A stretch of DNA of 6,291 nucleotides, taken from positions 1-6,291 of the forward strand of contig CAIRND010000046.1 of the NCBI GenBank assembly GCA_903879825.1, read 5' to 3'. The position numbers and the translations under genes were made by a program. Shown piece after piece: positions 1 through 6,087 of the stretch. The DNA comes from an uncultured Geobacteraceae bacterium (GTDB lineage: Bacteria; Desulfobacterota; Desulfuromonadia; Geobacterales; Pseudopelobacteraceae). The notes beneath the pieces were generated by a model that was not told the origin of the DNA, did not search any database, and saw only the letters and a list, made by a program, of their open reading frames with translations. Numbering within the stretch: position 1 is the first letter of the stretch; every line of letters begins with the position of its first letter.

Positions 1-309
1 CTGCGGCAGATTTAAGTCTTTTGCCAAACGAGAATAGGCGTCATAGTAGGCGCGAGCAACAGCCATATCTAATTGCGGGGCTGTATGTGCAGCCGTAGTT
101 TCCTCCCACTGCACAGAAATATCAATCTTACCTCGTTTCAGAACTGAAGCAGCCAGTCGTTTCACCTCGTTTTCAAACGGATAAAAAGATCGTGGCATCC
201 GCACAGATACTTCACCATAGCGGTGATTAACGGAACGAATTTCAACCAGAAAATTTCCGACCGGCGTCGTTGCTTCCCCTTTACCATAACCTGTCATGCT
301 TTTGAGCAC
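1..309 (-). CDS. yicC: YicC/YloC-family protein, N-terminal part (runs off the window)
   Basis: The 103 codons present encode a protein starting (V/M)LKSMTGYGKGEA, the hallmark N-terminus of the YicC/YloC family. The conserved IRSVNHRYGEVSVRMP stretch and the RGKIDISVQWE segment follow. Family members are about 290 residues, so roughly two thirds lies beyond position 1. YicC-family proteins are linked to RNA metabolism: they are reported as endoribonucleases or as factors in small-RNA turnover, and act in the cytoplasm. I chose the GTG start at 307-309 over the ATG at 295-297. GTG restores the family's usual residues before SMTGYG, and a GGAGG sits 8 nt upstream of it. The 102-nt gap to the lipoprotein gene upstream shows no strong terminator or promoter, so either read-through or a weak own promoter is possible. 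Downstream neighbours in related genomes are often gmk and rpoZ, which cannot be seen here. Confidence 0.94.
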   Translation of the reverse strand, partial: MLKSMTGYGKGEATTPVGNFLVEIRSVNHRYGEVSVRMPRSFYPFENEVKRLAASVLKRGKIDISVQWEETTAAHTAPQLDMAVARAYYDAYSRLAKDLNLPQ

Positions 310-317
310 TGTTCACG

Positions 318-322
318 CCTCC
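318..322 (-). promoter_or_regulatory. Shine-Dalgarno for yicC, fixes a GTG start
   Basis: The minus strand reads GGAGG, then 8 nt, then GTG. The alternative in-frame ATG twelve bases further in would have a 20-nt spacing, so this site supports the GTG start. Confidence 0.75.
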
Positions 323-411
323 GTTAATAATAACCCTTATGATTACGTTTAGTTTAAGTTTTCCGAACTGGTTAAAACCACTTTTTCCAACTCCGGGAGA
401 ATCAAGTTCCC

Positions 412-2076
412 CTACGGCATAGAAGAACAGCTGAACTGAGATCTGGCAACCGCCTTGCAAGGCATCGAGAACAAACCGGAATAATCGCAGGCCTTAAGAG
501 CTGCGGCCAGCTTTACGCAATCTGCAAGAGTGTTGGATTCAGGTGCTTGCTGTTGTTTAACTTGTTGAACCTGTTGAACTGGCTGCTGCATCACTTGCTG
601 CACCTGTTTTGCAGGTGCCTGACTGGCCTGATTACGCTGCTGCTCCGCTATCCGCTTTTGCTCTTTGCTATATTCTGTTGTTACTGCAATCATCGCGGCC
701 ACAAGCTCATCCGAAATTTTCATTTTCTTAAGTGCACTTATTTCTGAGGCAGAAAACTTCTTATAAGGGCCTCCTGCGCTATTGATTTGCGCAATAATAA
801 GCGCATCCTTATTTCCTCCTTTCACCATCTGCGCAATATCCATGATACGTAACTCTGCCGGTCCAGTGAATCGTAAGCGCACATTTGCATTTTTGATAGA
901 CGATAACGCCTCAGGGTGCTCATCAAGATAGGTTCTTAACGCCTCCATATCATTATTGTCGATCATCGTTTTGATACCGTCAGAAGTTCGTGCCGTTATT
1001 ACCTGCTGCTGCGAAGCAAGAAGCGCATTATAGGTTTCCGTATGTTTTTGCGAAGTTGCCCAGTCCAGAGCATTTTTCGCACTTTTATCACGTATAGAAA
1101 CATCTGCACCGCTGGCAACCAAAAGTTGAGCCACCTCCGTATGACCATGTGATGCGGCTAATATCAGAGGTGTAACACCACTGTTGGTGACAATATTAAC
1201 ATTGGCACCTTTGGAAATGAGTAACCTGGCGATTTCAGTTTGGCCTTTGAAGGCTGCGAAGACTAACGGCGAATCGCCGCTTGCAGTGACATGATTAACC
1301 TTGGCACCTTTGGCAATGAGTAACCTAACAATTTCAGTTTGGCCCCTCAAGGCAGAATACACTAACGGCGAGTCACCACTGGCAGTGACATGATTCACAT
1401 TTGCACCTTTTGCAATGAGCAATGCCGAGATCGCAGCATGGCCAACGGAAGTGGACAAGACAAGTGGCGTACTGCCGTTATTTGTCACAACATTAACATG
1501 AGCGCCTTTCTCTACTAACATCGTGGCAGCATCGGTCAAACCAGACGTTGCTGAGAATGCAAGGGGAGTGTCACCGTCCTTGTTTGCATGATTAACGTCG
1601 GCACCTTTTTCAATGAGTATCGTAACAATCTCCGAATGGCCACCAGATGCAGCCAAGGTCAAGGGAGATTCGCTCCCAAGAACATAGCCTCCAGCAACTA
1701 GCACAGGAATTCTATCGTTTGAACTGCGCACGCTGTTCACATTGGCGCCTTTCTCAATCAGCAACTTGGCGATATTTGTTTGGCCATACGTGGCTGCCAT
1801 AGTGAGAGGCGTATTCCCAACAATGTTCACACTGTTTACGTTGGCACCTCTTTCGATCAGAAGCTGTACAAGACCCACATAACCTCTTTTAGAAGCAGCC
1901 ATTAGAGGTGTGCTGCCAAAAGCATTTGGTGTATCTACATTGGTACCGCCGTCTAACATACTTTGCACGCCCGCGACATCATTTTGCACTGAAACCTCAA
2001 ACAGTGAGAGAGTAGTACATCCTGATAAAACAACTACTGATAAAACTGCCATCATAAATACGGTAATTTTGGGCAT
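412..2076 (-). CDS. Ankyrin-repeat lipoprotein with C-terminal four-cysteine (CX9C) module
   Basis: 554 residues. An N-terminal signal peptide (residues 1-19, hydrophobic core VFMMAVLSVVVLSG) ends in the lipobox LSGC, with C20 as the lipidated residue. T21 at +2 favours the outer membrane. The ankyrin domain starts almost at once: a cap at about 28-50, then nine units with the TPL signature at P57, P90, P138, P171, P204, P237, P270, P303 and a degenerate last one (NAL) at 335-337. The period is 33 except for 15 extra residues between units 2 and 3. Residues 365-466 are helical, with the block TGPAELRIMDIAQMVKGG and a later ISALKKMKISDELVAAMI. A charged stretch and a Gln-rich linker (481-510) lead to cysteines 520, 530, 540 and 550. 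An upstream ATG at 2137-2139 is in frame but has no ribosome site, whereas the chosen ATG has GGAGG 6 nt away and gives a proper signal peptide. Likely a protein-binding envelope scaffold; partner unknown. Confidence 0.9.
   Translation of the reverse strand: MPKITVFMMAVLSVVVLSGCTTLSLFEVSVQNDVAGVQSMLDGGTNVDTPNAFGSTPLMAASKRGYVGLVQLLIERGANVNSVNIVGNTPLTMAATYGQTNIAKLLIEKGANVNSVRSSNDRIPVLVAGGYVLGSESPLTLAASGGHSEIVTILIEKGADVNHANKDGDTPLAFSATSGLTDAATMLVEKGAHVNVVTNNGSTPLVLSTSVGHAAISALLIAKGANVNHVTASGDSPLVYSALRGQTEIVRLLIAKGAKVNHVTASGDSPLVFAAFKGQTEIARLLISKGANVNIVTNSGVTPLILAASHGHTEVAQLLVASGADVSIRDKSAKNALDWATSQKHTETYNALLASQQQVITARTSDGIKTMIDNNDMEALRTYLDEHPEALSSIKNANVRLRFTGPAELRIMDIAQMVKGGNKDALIIAQINSAGGPYKKFSASEISALKKMKISDELVAAMIAVTTEYSKEQKRIAEQQRNQASQAPAKQVQQVMQQPVQQVQQVKQQQAPESNTLADCVKLAAALKACDYSGLFSMPCKAVARSQFSCSSMP
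427..519 (-). other. Cys-x9-Cys-x9-Cys-x9-Cys module at the lipoprotein C-terminus
   Basis: Codons for residues 520-550 give CVKLAAALKAC, a nine-residue turn (DYSGLFSMP) and CKAVARSQFSC. The spacing is exactly nine residues in all three intervals. Both CX9C segments look amphipathic and helical, so an antiparallel hairpin held by two disulfides is a reasonable model for an exported protein. These are the only cysteines in the mature protein other than lipidated C20. The layout matches that of eukaryotic twin-CX9C (CHCH) domains, but homology is not implied. It may instead be a bacterial Cys-rich domain that has arisen separately. Confidence 0.6.
541..636 (-). repeat. Gln-rich low-complexity linker in the ankyrin lipoprotein
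   Basis: Residues 481-512 are built from QQV/QQ units (for example QVQQVMQQPVQQVQQVKQQQ), with a basic and Ala/Pro-containing lead-in. The DNA is correspondingly repetitive, with alternating CTG/TTG triplets on the plus strand. It probably acts as a flexible spacer between the helical region and the Cys module. Such tracts vary in length between strains. Confidence 0.8.
1048..1923 (-). repeat. Array of nine ankyrin repeats (33-codon units)
   Basis: Consecutive units follow the ankyrin consensus G-x-TPL-x-x-AA-x-x-G-H/Q-x-x-I-x-x-LLI-x-KGA-x-VN. The register is 99 nt throughout, except between units 2 and 3, where 15 extra codons within about 1675-1728 break it. Unit 9 has lost the TPL motif (NALDWA) and acts as the C-terminal cap. 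Confidence 0.92.
1202..1399 (-). repeat. Tandem pair of 99-bp near-identical ankyrin units
   Basis: Positions 1202-1300 and 1301-1399 align without gaps, with about 18 differences in 99 bases by eye. Both encode ASGDSPLV..., then a GQTEI(V/A)RLLI core. This is clearly closer than other unit pairs in the array, which points to a fairly recent internal duplication or gene conversion. Confidence 0.8.
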
Positions 2077-2082
2077 GGTACC

Positions 2083-2087
2083 CCTCC
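2083..2087 (-). promoter_or_regulatory. Shine-Dalgarno that decides the lipoprotein start
   Basis: The minus strand reads GGAGG, then six bases (GGTACC), then the ATG at 2074-2076. The longer in-frame start at 2137-2139 has no purine-rich stretch at the right distance and would bury the signal peptide behind 21 basic residues. Confidence 0.8.
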
Positions 2088-2129
2088 GAACTACATTATG
2101 GAATAGTGCTCGTTTGTGGAGTTTTATTC

Positions 2130-2159
2130 GTAGTGACATTTCAAGTGTGGGGACACTAC
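2130..2159 (-). promoter_or_regulatory. Nested inverted repeats upstream of the lipoprotein gene (possible operator, weak)
   Basis: On the plus strand GTAGTG (2130-2135) faces CACTAC (2154-2159), and inside it AGTGT-GGGG-ACACT (2144-2157) is a perfect 5-bp hairpin. A TTGACG at 2177-2182 could be a -35 box, but no good -10 lies 16-18 nt from it. The rest of the 2077-2312 spacer shows only short palindromes such as TGTGCACA at 2293-2300 and a TTGTT/AACAA dyad near 2198-2210. I could not place a convincing promoter for the lipoprotein gene. Confidence 0.25.
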
Positions 2160-2312
2160 CACTCAGAACAATCCATCGTCAATGCGATTATTTACTTTGT
2201 TAAAAACAATGTACTACACTGACTTACCACGCACCAACCGCAACGAAACTCCAGACGGTGCCCTGCATTAAAGTCCCACTATGACCAACAGCTGTGCACA
2301 TCCTTAATACTC

Positions 2313-2346
2313 AAAAGCCCCACGTACTTTGGCACGCAGGGCTTTT
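2313..2346 (-). terminator. Intrinsic terminator downstream of fumarase
   Basis: An 8-bp stem AAAAGCCC (2313-2320) / GGGCTTTT (2339-2346) encloses an 18-nt loop that can add a small CGT/ACG inner stem. It begins 20 nt after the fumarase stop codon. The U-run is short (four), but the hairpin is symmetric, so it could act on transcripts from either side. Confidence 0.7.
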
Positions 2347-2366
2347 GTTGTGTCTATTTACAATTT

Positions 2367-3992
2367 TTACAACCCGAGTTGTTTAAAGAAATCTGTTCCC
2401 TTATCATCAACCAGAATAAAAGCCGGGAAGTTTTCCACCTCAATTTTCCAGACAGCTTCCATCCCCAGCTCCGGAAAATCGATACATTCAACTTTTTTGA
2501 TGTTTTCTTCGGCTAAAACTGCTGCGGGACCGCCAATTGAACCAAGGTAGAAACCACCGTATTTCTTGCAGGCGTCCGTTACCTGCTGGCTGCGGTTACC
2601 TTTGGCAATCATAATCAATGACCCACCATTGGACTGGAGTTCATCGACATAAGAGTCCATGCGGCCAGCGGTAGTTGGTCCAAATGAACCTGATGCTTTA
2701 CCTGCGGGAGTTTTAGCAGGACCAGCGTAGTAAATCGGATGATTAAGCAGATATTCCGGCAATGGCTTACCACTGTCCATAATTTCTTTGAATTTAGAAT
2801 GAGCAATGTCACGCCCTACCACGATGGTGCCTGAAAGAAGCAAAGGTGTAGAAACCGGATGTTTGGTAAGTACGGCCAGGATTTCCTTCATTGGTTTATT
2901 GAGATCTATCTTGACACCATGCTCATGTTTGCCGCGGTATTGTTCAGGAATCAAGCGACCCGGATTGCGATCCATCTCCTCAACAAACAAACCGTCTTTT
3001 GTAATTTTAGCCTTTATATTACGGTCTGCCGAGCAGGATACCGCCATGCCGACCGGGCAGGAAGCGCCATGACGGGGAAGGCGAATAACACGCACGTCAT
3101 GTGCAAAATATTTACCACCAAACTGGGCACCAATGCCGAGTTTTTGTGCCGCTTCAAGCAGTCTGTCTTCCATTTCAATATCGCGGAAAGCCTGACCATG
3201 CTCATTGCCAGCCGTTGGCAGTCCATCCAGTTCCTTGGCGGTTGCCAGTTTGACCGTTTTCATACAGGCATCGGCAGAGGTGCCGCCAATGGCAAAGGCA
3301 ATATGATAGGGGGGACAGGCCGCAGTTCCAAGGTACTTCATTTTTTCAACCAGATACTTGAACAGTTTGTCAGGTGTCAGCAGAGCCTTTGTTTCCTGAT
3401 AGAGCATGGTTTTGTTGGCGGAACCGCCACCTTTAGCCATAAAGACAAACTTATAGTAATCACCATCAGTAGCCAGAATATCAATTTGTGCAGGCAGATT
3501 AGTCCCGGTATTGATCTCTTCGTACATATCAAGTGCCACCGTCTGGGAATAGCGCAGGTTCTCTTCCGTATAGGTCTTGTAGATACCTTTGGAGAGCCAT
3601 TCCTCGTCCCTGACGCCGGTCCATATCTGCTGGCCTTTTTTTGCAGCTACGGTTGCAGTACCGGTATCCTGACAGAGCGGCAAATCAAGATTGGCGGCAA
3701 TCTCGGCATTTCGCAGAAAGGCCAGGGCAACACCCTTGTCGTTCATAGATGCTTCCGGGTCACTCAAAATTTTGGCAACCTGCTCATTATGTGCCGGGCG
3801 AAGCAGAAAGGAGACATCTTTCATGGCCTCATTAGCCAATATCGAAAGAGCTTCAGGGCATACCCTCACAACCTCTTTATCGGCAAACTTTTCAACCATA
3901 ATATATTTTTCTGAACCTTCAATTTTTCGGTATTTCGTTTCATCTTTCGCAAGCGGGAACGGATCCTGATAAACAAATGGTTTGACAGACAT
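2367..3992 (-). CDS. fumA: Fumarate hydratase, class I (single-chain, [4Fe-4S])
   Basis: 541 residues, the usual length for FumA/FumB-type fumarases, which fuse the alpha (N-terminal) and beta (C-terminal) parts found as two subunits elsewhere. The enzyme reversibly hydrates fumarate to L-malate in the cytoplasm (TCA cycle, or reductive branch in anaerobes). Seen in the sequence: LPLCQDTGTA with C107, GTAACPPYHI with C226, and HGASCPVGMAVSCSADRN with C312 and C320. By spacing to characterised class I fumarases, the cluster ligands should be C107, C226 and C320. D109 and T441 (in GPTTAGRMDSYVD) fall at the positions proposed as catalytic. KGNRSQQVTDACKKYGGFYLGSIGGPAAVLA and DFPAFILVDDKG complete the beta part. 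The start is supported by AAGGAG seven nt upstream (4000-4005). It is probably a single-gene unit, with a promoter near 4069-4097 and a terminator at 2313-2346. The sequence appears intact, with no missing motif. Confidence 0.97.
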   Translation of the reverse strand: MSVKPFVYQDPFPLAKDETKYRKIEGSEKYIMVEKFADKEVVRVCPEALSILANEAMKDVSFLLRPAHNEQVAKILSDPEASMNDKGVALAFLRNAEIAANLDLPLCQDTGTATVAAKKGQQIWTGVRDEEWLSKGIYKTYTEENLRYSQTVALDMYEEINTGTNLPAQIDILATDGDYYKFVFMAKGGGSANKTMLYQETKALLTPDKLFKYLVEKMKYLGTAACPPYHIAFAIGGTSADACMKTVKLATAKELDGLPTAGNEHGQAFRDIEMEDRLLEAAQKLGIGAQFGGKYFAHDVRVIRLPRHGASCPVGMAVSCSADRNIKAKITKDGLFVEEMDRNPGRLIPEQYRGKHEHGVKIDLNKPMKEILAVLTKHPVSTPLLLSGTIVVGRDIAHSKFKEIMDSGKPLPEYLLNHPIYYAGPAKTPAGKASGSFGPTTAGRMDSYVDELQSNGGSLIMIAKGNRSQQVTDACKKYGGFYLGSIGGPAAVLAEENIKKVECIDFPELGMEAVWKIEVENFPAFILVDDKGTDFFKQLGL

Positions 3993-4040
3993 CGGTACTC
4001 TCCTTTCAGATGTTTTATGGTCGGTATGTTACACCGATTG

Positions 4041-4060
4041 CAGTAGTGTATACAAAACTG
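4041..4060. promoter_or_regulatory. 20-bp imperfect palindrome, candidate operator of the fumarase gene
   Basis: CAGTagTGTATACAaaACTG: eight of ten symmetric base pairs match around a perfect TGTATACA core. It lies about where transcription from the promoter candidate at 4069-4097 would begin, some 50 nt before the start codon, a typical repressor position. The TTGTATACAA-like core resembles sites of GntR-family regulators, but the regulator is unknown and this is an inference. Confidence 0.4.
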
Positions 4061-4068
4061 AAGGTCGT

Positions 4069-4097
4069 TTATAAATGTAAACTGCCGTATAAATCAA
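4069..4097 (-). promoter_or_regulatory. Sigma-70-type promoter candidate for fumarase
   Basis: On the minus strand TTGATT (-35, 4092-4097) is followed by 17 nt and TTATAA (-10, 4069-4074). A TATAAA read with 18-nt spacing also fits. This would give a leader of roughly 70 nt. No better pair was found in the 157-nt gap. Confidence 0.45.
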
Positions 4098-4149
4098 GGC
4101 ATAATTAGCGTAGTGACTCGACATCTGCGATATAACCACACCACCTCTC

Positions 4150-4620
4150 TTACAGACACTGGCAACGAAGCAGCTTCATCCCATCTTTAAAAAGAATCTG
4201 CATCTTATTCGGGACAATAACCGCTTTTACAACACCAATACCAAAAATAGGATGATTAACAAGACGTTTAACAAGAAATCTGCCATTCATGTCGTAATTT
4301 AGCGCTTTATCAAGATCAAATGTTGGCTGAAGAGACGCCCACTCTTCACGTTCAACTTCAGCAGGATCCCTCCGGGATGCACGTGGTGTAGCTGAGGTTG
4401 AGCGGGGTTTGCTTGCGGAAGCAGCTTTGGGGGCTTTAGCGGCTTTGGCCGCTTTTTCTGCTGGTGGTGGATAATAATTGTGTACGCCATTACAGGTGTT
4501 GCATTCAACCCGTACGACTTTTCCTTCTACCATGGCAACGATTCTGTGATTCAACACTTCGCGACATTTGGTACAACGAGATTCAATAATGTCGCCTGCC
4601 GATAGTTTTCTAGTAGTCAT
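4150..4620 (-). CDS. Small protein: N-terminal zinc-ribbon-like CxxC pair, basic linker, conserved C-terminal GxGVV module; function unknown
   Basis: 156 residues with three parts. Residues 10-50 carry C16-x2-C19 and C40-x2-C43 (ESRCTKCREV and VECNTCNGVHNYY), a spacing that suits a single zinc ribbon. Residues 53-88 are Ala/Lys/Pro/Ser-rich and basic (for example AEKAAKAAKAPKAASASKPR), probably disordered and able to touch nucleic acid. Residues 91-156 hold EREEWASLQPTFD, then NHPIFGIGVVKAVIVPNKMQILFKDGMKLLRC, which looks like a small beta-barrel of the kind seen C-terminally in many deltaproteobacterial hypothetical proteins. The very end is CQCL. No signal peptide or membrane segment, so cytoplasmic. 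Start: ATG with AAGGA four nt upstream (4625-4629). It has its own promoter candidate and no clear terminator before the fumarase promoter. A nucleic-acid-associated role is a guess from composition; I do not recognise a characterised family. Confidence 0.85.
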   Translation of the reverse strand: MTTRKLSAGDIIESRCTKCREVLNHRIVAMVEGKVVRVECNTCNGVHNYYPPPAEKAAKAAKAPKAASASKPRSTSATPRASRRDPAEVEREEWASLQPTFDLDKALNYDMNGRFLVKRLVNHPIFGIGVVKAVIVPNKMQILFKDGMKLLRCQCL

Positions 4621-4653
4621 TGTTTCCTTCTTTTGTTGCGGGTTATTTCGTTA

Positions 4654-4683
4654 AGTATAAACGAGTGGGTCCTGAACTTTCAG
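4654..4683 (-). promoter_or_regulatory. Sigma-70-type promoter candidate for the zinc-ribbon-like gene
   Basis: The minus strand reads CTGAAA (-35, 4678-4683), 18 nt, then TATACT (-10, 4654-4659). The -10 has five of six consensus bases and the -35 four of six. The -35 abuts the T-tract of the preceding terminator, leaving a very compact junction. A small dyad CTGAA-CT-TTCAG (4672-4683) overlaps the -35. Confidence 0.5.
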
Positions 4684-4722
4684 AAAAAAAGCCGCTCGTC
4701 AGCATCACTGCTGGTGAGCGGC
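4684..4722 (-). terminator. Strong intrinsic terminator of the proS-paaK unit
   Basis: A 14-bp stem (4691-4704 with 4709-4722; GCCGCTC... / ...GAGCGGC, two G-T wobbles in the middle) closes a four-base loop. On the minus strand it is followed directly by seven T (4684-4690). It starts 28 nt after the paaK stop codon. The plus strand has only a weak AT tail, so it acts mainly leftward. Confidence 0.93.
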
Positions 4723-4750
4723 CTTACATAAAAAATGTGGGAATACGGAA

Positions 4751-6061
4751 TCACGCTATCCGTTTATCGATAACTCGTTGGGCCTTACCCTCGTGACGCG
4801 GTATGCTGTTCGGTTCAACCAGTTTAACAGTTACCCCAACACCAAGGACAGAATCGATCCTTTTACCGACCATATCAAGGAAAGCACGCTGTTTTTTCAT
4901 TTCATCGAAGAAGATATTCTCTCTCACTTCAATACATACTTCAAGTACATCCAACGCACCTTTACGATCTACCACCAGTTGATAGTGAGGTTCACACCCT
5001 TCGATCGCAACGAGTACTTCCTCAATTTGTGAAGGAAAAACGTTAACACCCTTAATAATAAGCATATCATCAGAGCGTCCCATGGTTTTTTTCATTCGGA
5101 CCATCGTTCGACCGCATGCGCAGACCGTATGATCAAGGCTGGTAATATCCCGCGTGCGATAGCGGATCATCGGAAAAGCTTCCTTATTGATTGTCGTCAG
5201 CACCAGTTCGCCGACAGCTCCGGGTGGCAGCACCTGACAGGTTTCCGGATCAATAATTTCGGCGATAAACGCATCTTCAGAGATATGCATGCCGTTTTTA
5301 TGCTGACATTCCCCCGCGACACCCGGACCAATAATTTCAGAAAGACCATAATTGTCAGTGGCGCTGATCATAAGACGTGCTTCGATTTCGCTGCGCAGAG
5401 CCTCAGACCACGGCTCGCCACCAAAAAGACCAACTTTTAGTGAGAGGGACTGAGGATCTATACCCTGCTTTTCAATCAAATCAGCCAGTGTAACAGCATA
5501 ACTCGGAGTGCAGACAAGAGCAGTAGACTTGTAGTCCTGCATGATCATGATCTGTTTGTCGCTATTTCCCCCGCTCATGGGAATAACGGCCGCTCCGATT
5601 GTTTCAGAGCCGTAATGAAGGCCGAACGCACCGGTAAACATACCGTAACCAAACGCGATCTGCACAACATCATCATGAGTAACACCAGCAGCCGTCATAA
5701 TACGCGCCACAAGGTTGGACCACATTTTAAGATCGTTTTTGGTATAACCGACAACGGTTGGCTTTCCGGTCGTGCCAGACGAAGAGTGAATCCGGACAAC
5801 TTCGCGCAACGGTACAGCAAACATCCCGTAGGGGTAATTAAGTCGTAAATCTTCCTTGGTCGTAAATGGAAGCTTTGAAAGATCTGACAGTGAAGCGACG
5901 TCTTCAGGAACGATGCCCAGTTCATTAAATTTGGTACGATAACAGGGTACATTTTTGTAAACACGATTCAATGTCGCCTGAAGTCGCTCCAATTGGAGCT
6001 GTTCAAGTTCTTCACGAGGCATGCATTCATGTAGAGAATCCCATATATGACTTGACTGCAT
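4751..6061 (-). CDS. paaK: Phenylacetate-CoA ligase-type adenylate-forming enzyme
   Basis: 436 residues, the normal PaaK length. It belongs to the ANL superfamily and should activate an aryl-acetate as the acyl-AMP, then transfer it to CoA (ATP to AMP plus PPi) in the cytoplasm. Motifs in order: HSSSGTTGKPTVVGY (ATP P-loop, 92-106), FGYGMFTGAFGLHYG (137-151), FGGEPWSE (213-220), TDNYGLSEIIGPG (235-247), YRTRD (301-305), CACGRT (314-319), hinge GRSDDMLIIKGVNVFPSQIE (328-347), and the C-terminal GKAQRV with the expected catalytic lysine K426. The start has GAGG seven nt upstream (6069-6072), separated by a run of T. It follows proS by 26 nt with no terminator between, so the two are likely cotranscribed. 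No phenylacetyl-CoA oxygenase or indolepyruvate oxidoreductase genes are visible. The substrate could therefore be phenylacetate or another aryl acid from amino-acid breakdown; family is sure, substrate is not. Confidence 0.93.
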   Translation of the reverse strand: MQSSHIWDSLHECMPREELEQLQLERLQATLNRVYKNVPCYRTKFNELGIVPEDVASLSDLSKLPFTTKEDLRLNYPYGMFAVPLREVVRIHSSSGTTGKPTVVGYTKNDLKMWSNLVARIMTAAGVTHDDVVQIAFGYGMFTGAFGLHYGSETIGAAVIPMSGGNSDKQIMIMQDYKSTALVCTPSYAVTLADLIEKQGIDPQSLSLKVGLFGGEPWSEALRSEIEARLMISATDNYGLSEIIGPGVAGECQHKNGMHISEDAFIAEIIDPETCQVLPPGAVGELVLTTINKEAFPMIRYRTRDITSLDHTVCACGRTMVRMKKTMGRSDDMLIIKGVNVFPSQIEEVLVAIEGCEPHYQLVVDRKGALDVLEVCIEVRENIFFDEMKKQRAFLDMVGKRIDSVLGVGVTVKLVEPNSIPRHEGKAQRVIDKRIA

Positions 6062-6087
6062 AAAAAAACCTCGACTAACGTTGTTGA

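Noticed and set aside
310..411. Possible terminator or promoter between the lipoprotein gene and yicC
   Set aside because: Only weak elements are present: TGGTT-TT-AACCA with a two-base loop, and a TATTAT without a -35 partner. Neither meets a reasonable standard.
541..636. Triplet-rich tract considered as a non-coding microsatellite
   Set aside because: It is in frame and codes for a Gln-rich linker that runs smoothly between two structured parts of the protein.
2077..2139. Longer N-terminus for the ankyrin lipoprotein (start at 2137-2139)
   Set aside because: It adds 21 basic residues ahead of a clean signal peptide and lacks a Shine-Dalgarno, while the internal ATG has GGAGG at six nt.
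2130..2159. Inverted repeats considered as ends of a small mobile element
   Set aside because: There is no second matching end, no target-site duplication and no transposase fragment in the window.
2224..2268. A 14-codon minus-strand open frame (MQGTVWSFVAVGAW) in the spacer before the lipoprotein gene
   Set aside because: Too short, no ribosome site and no partner signal. It could be a leader peptide or a gene remnant, but nothing supports either.
2859..3914. A 351-codon open frame on the plus strand across the fumarase gene
   Set aside because: It is the antisense of a confidently identified fumarase, has no ribosome site and no recognisable domain, and its composition follows from the codon use of the opposite strand.
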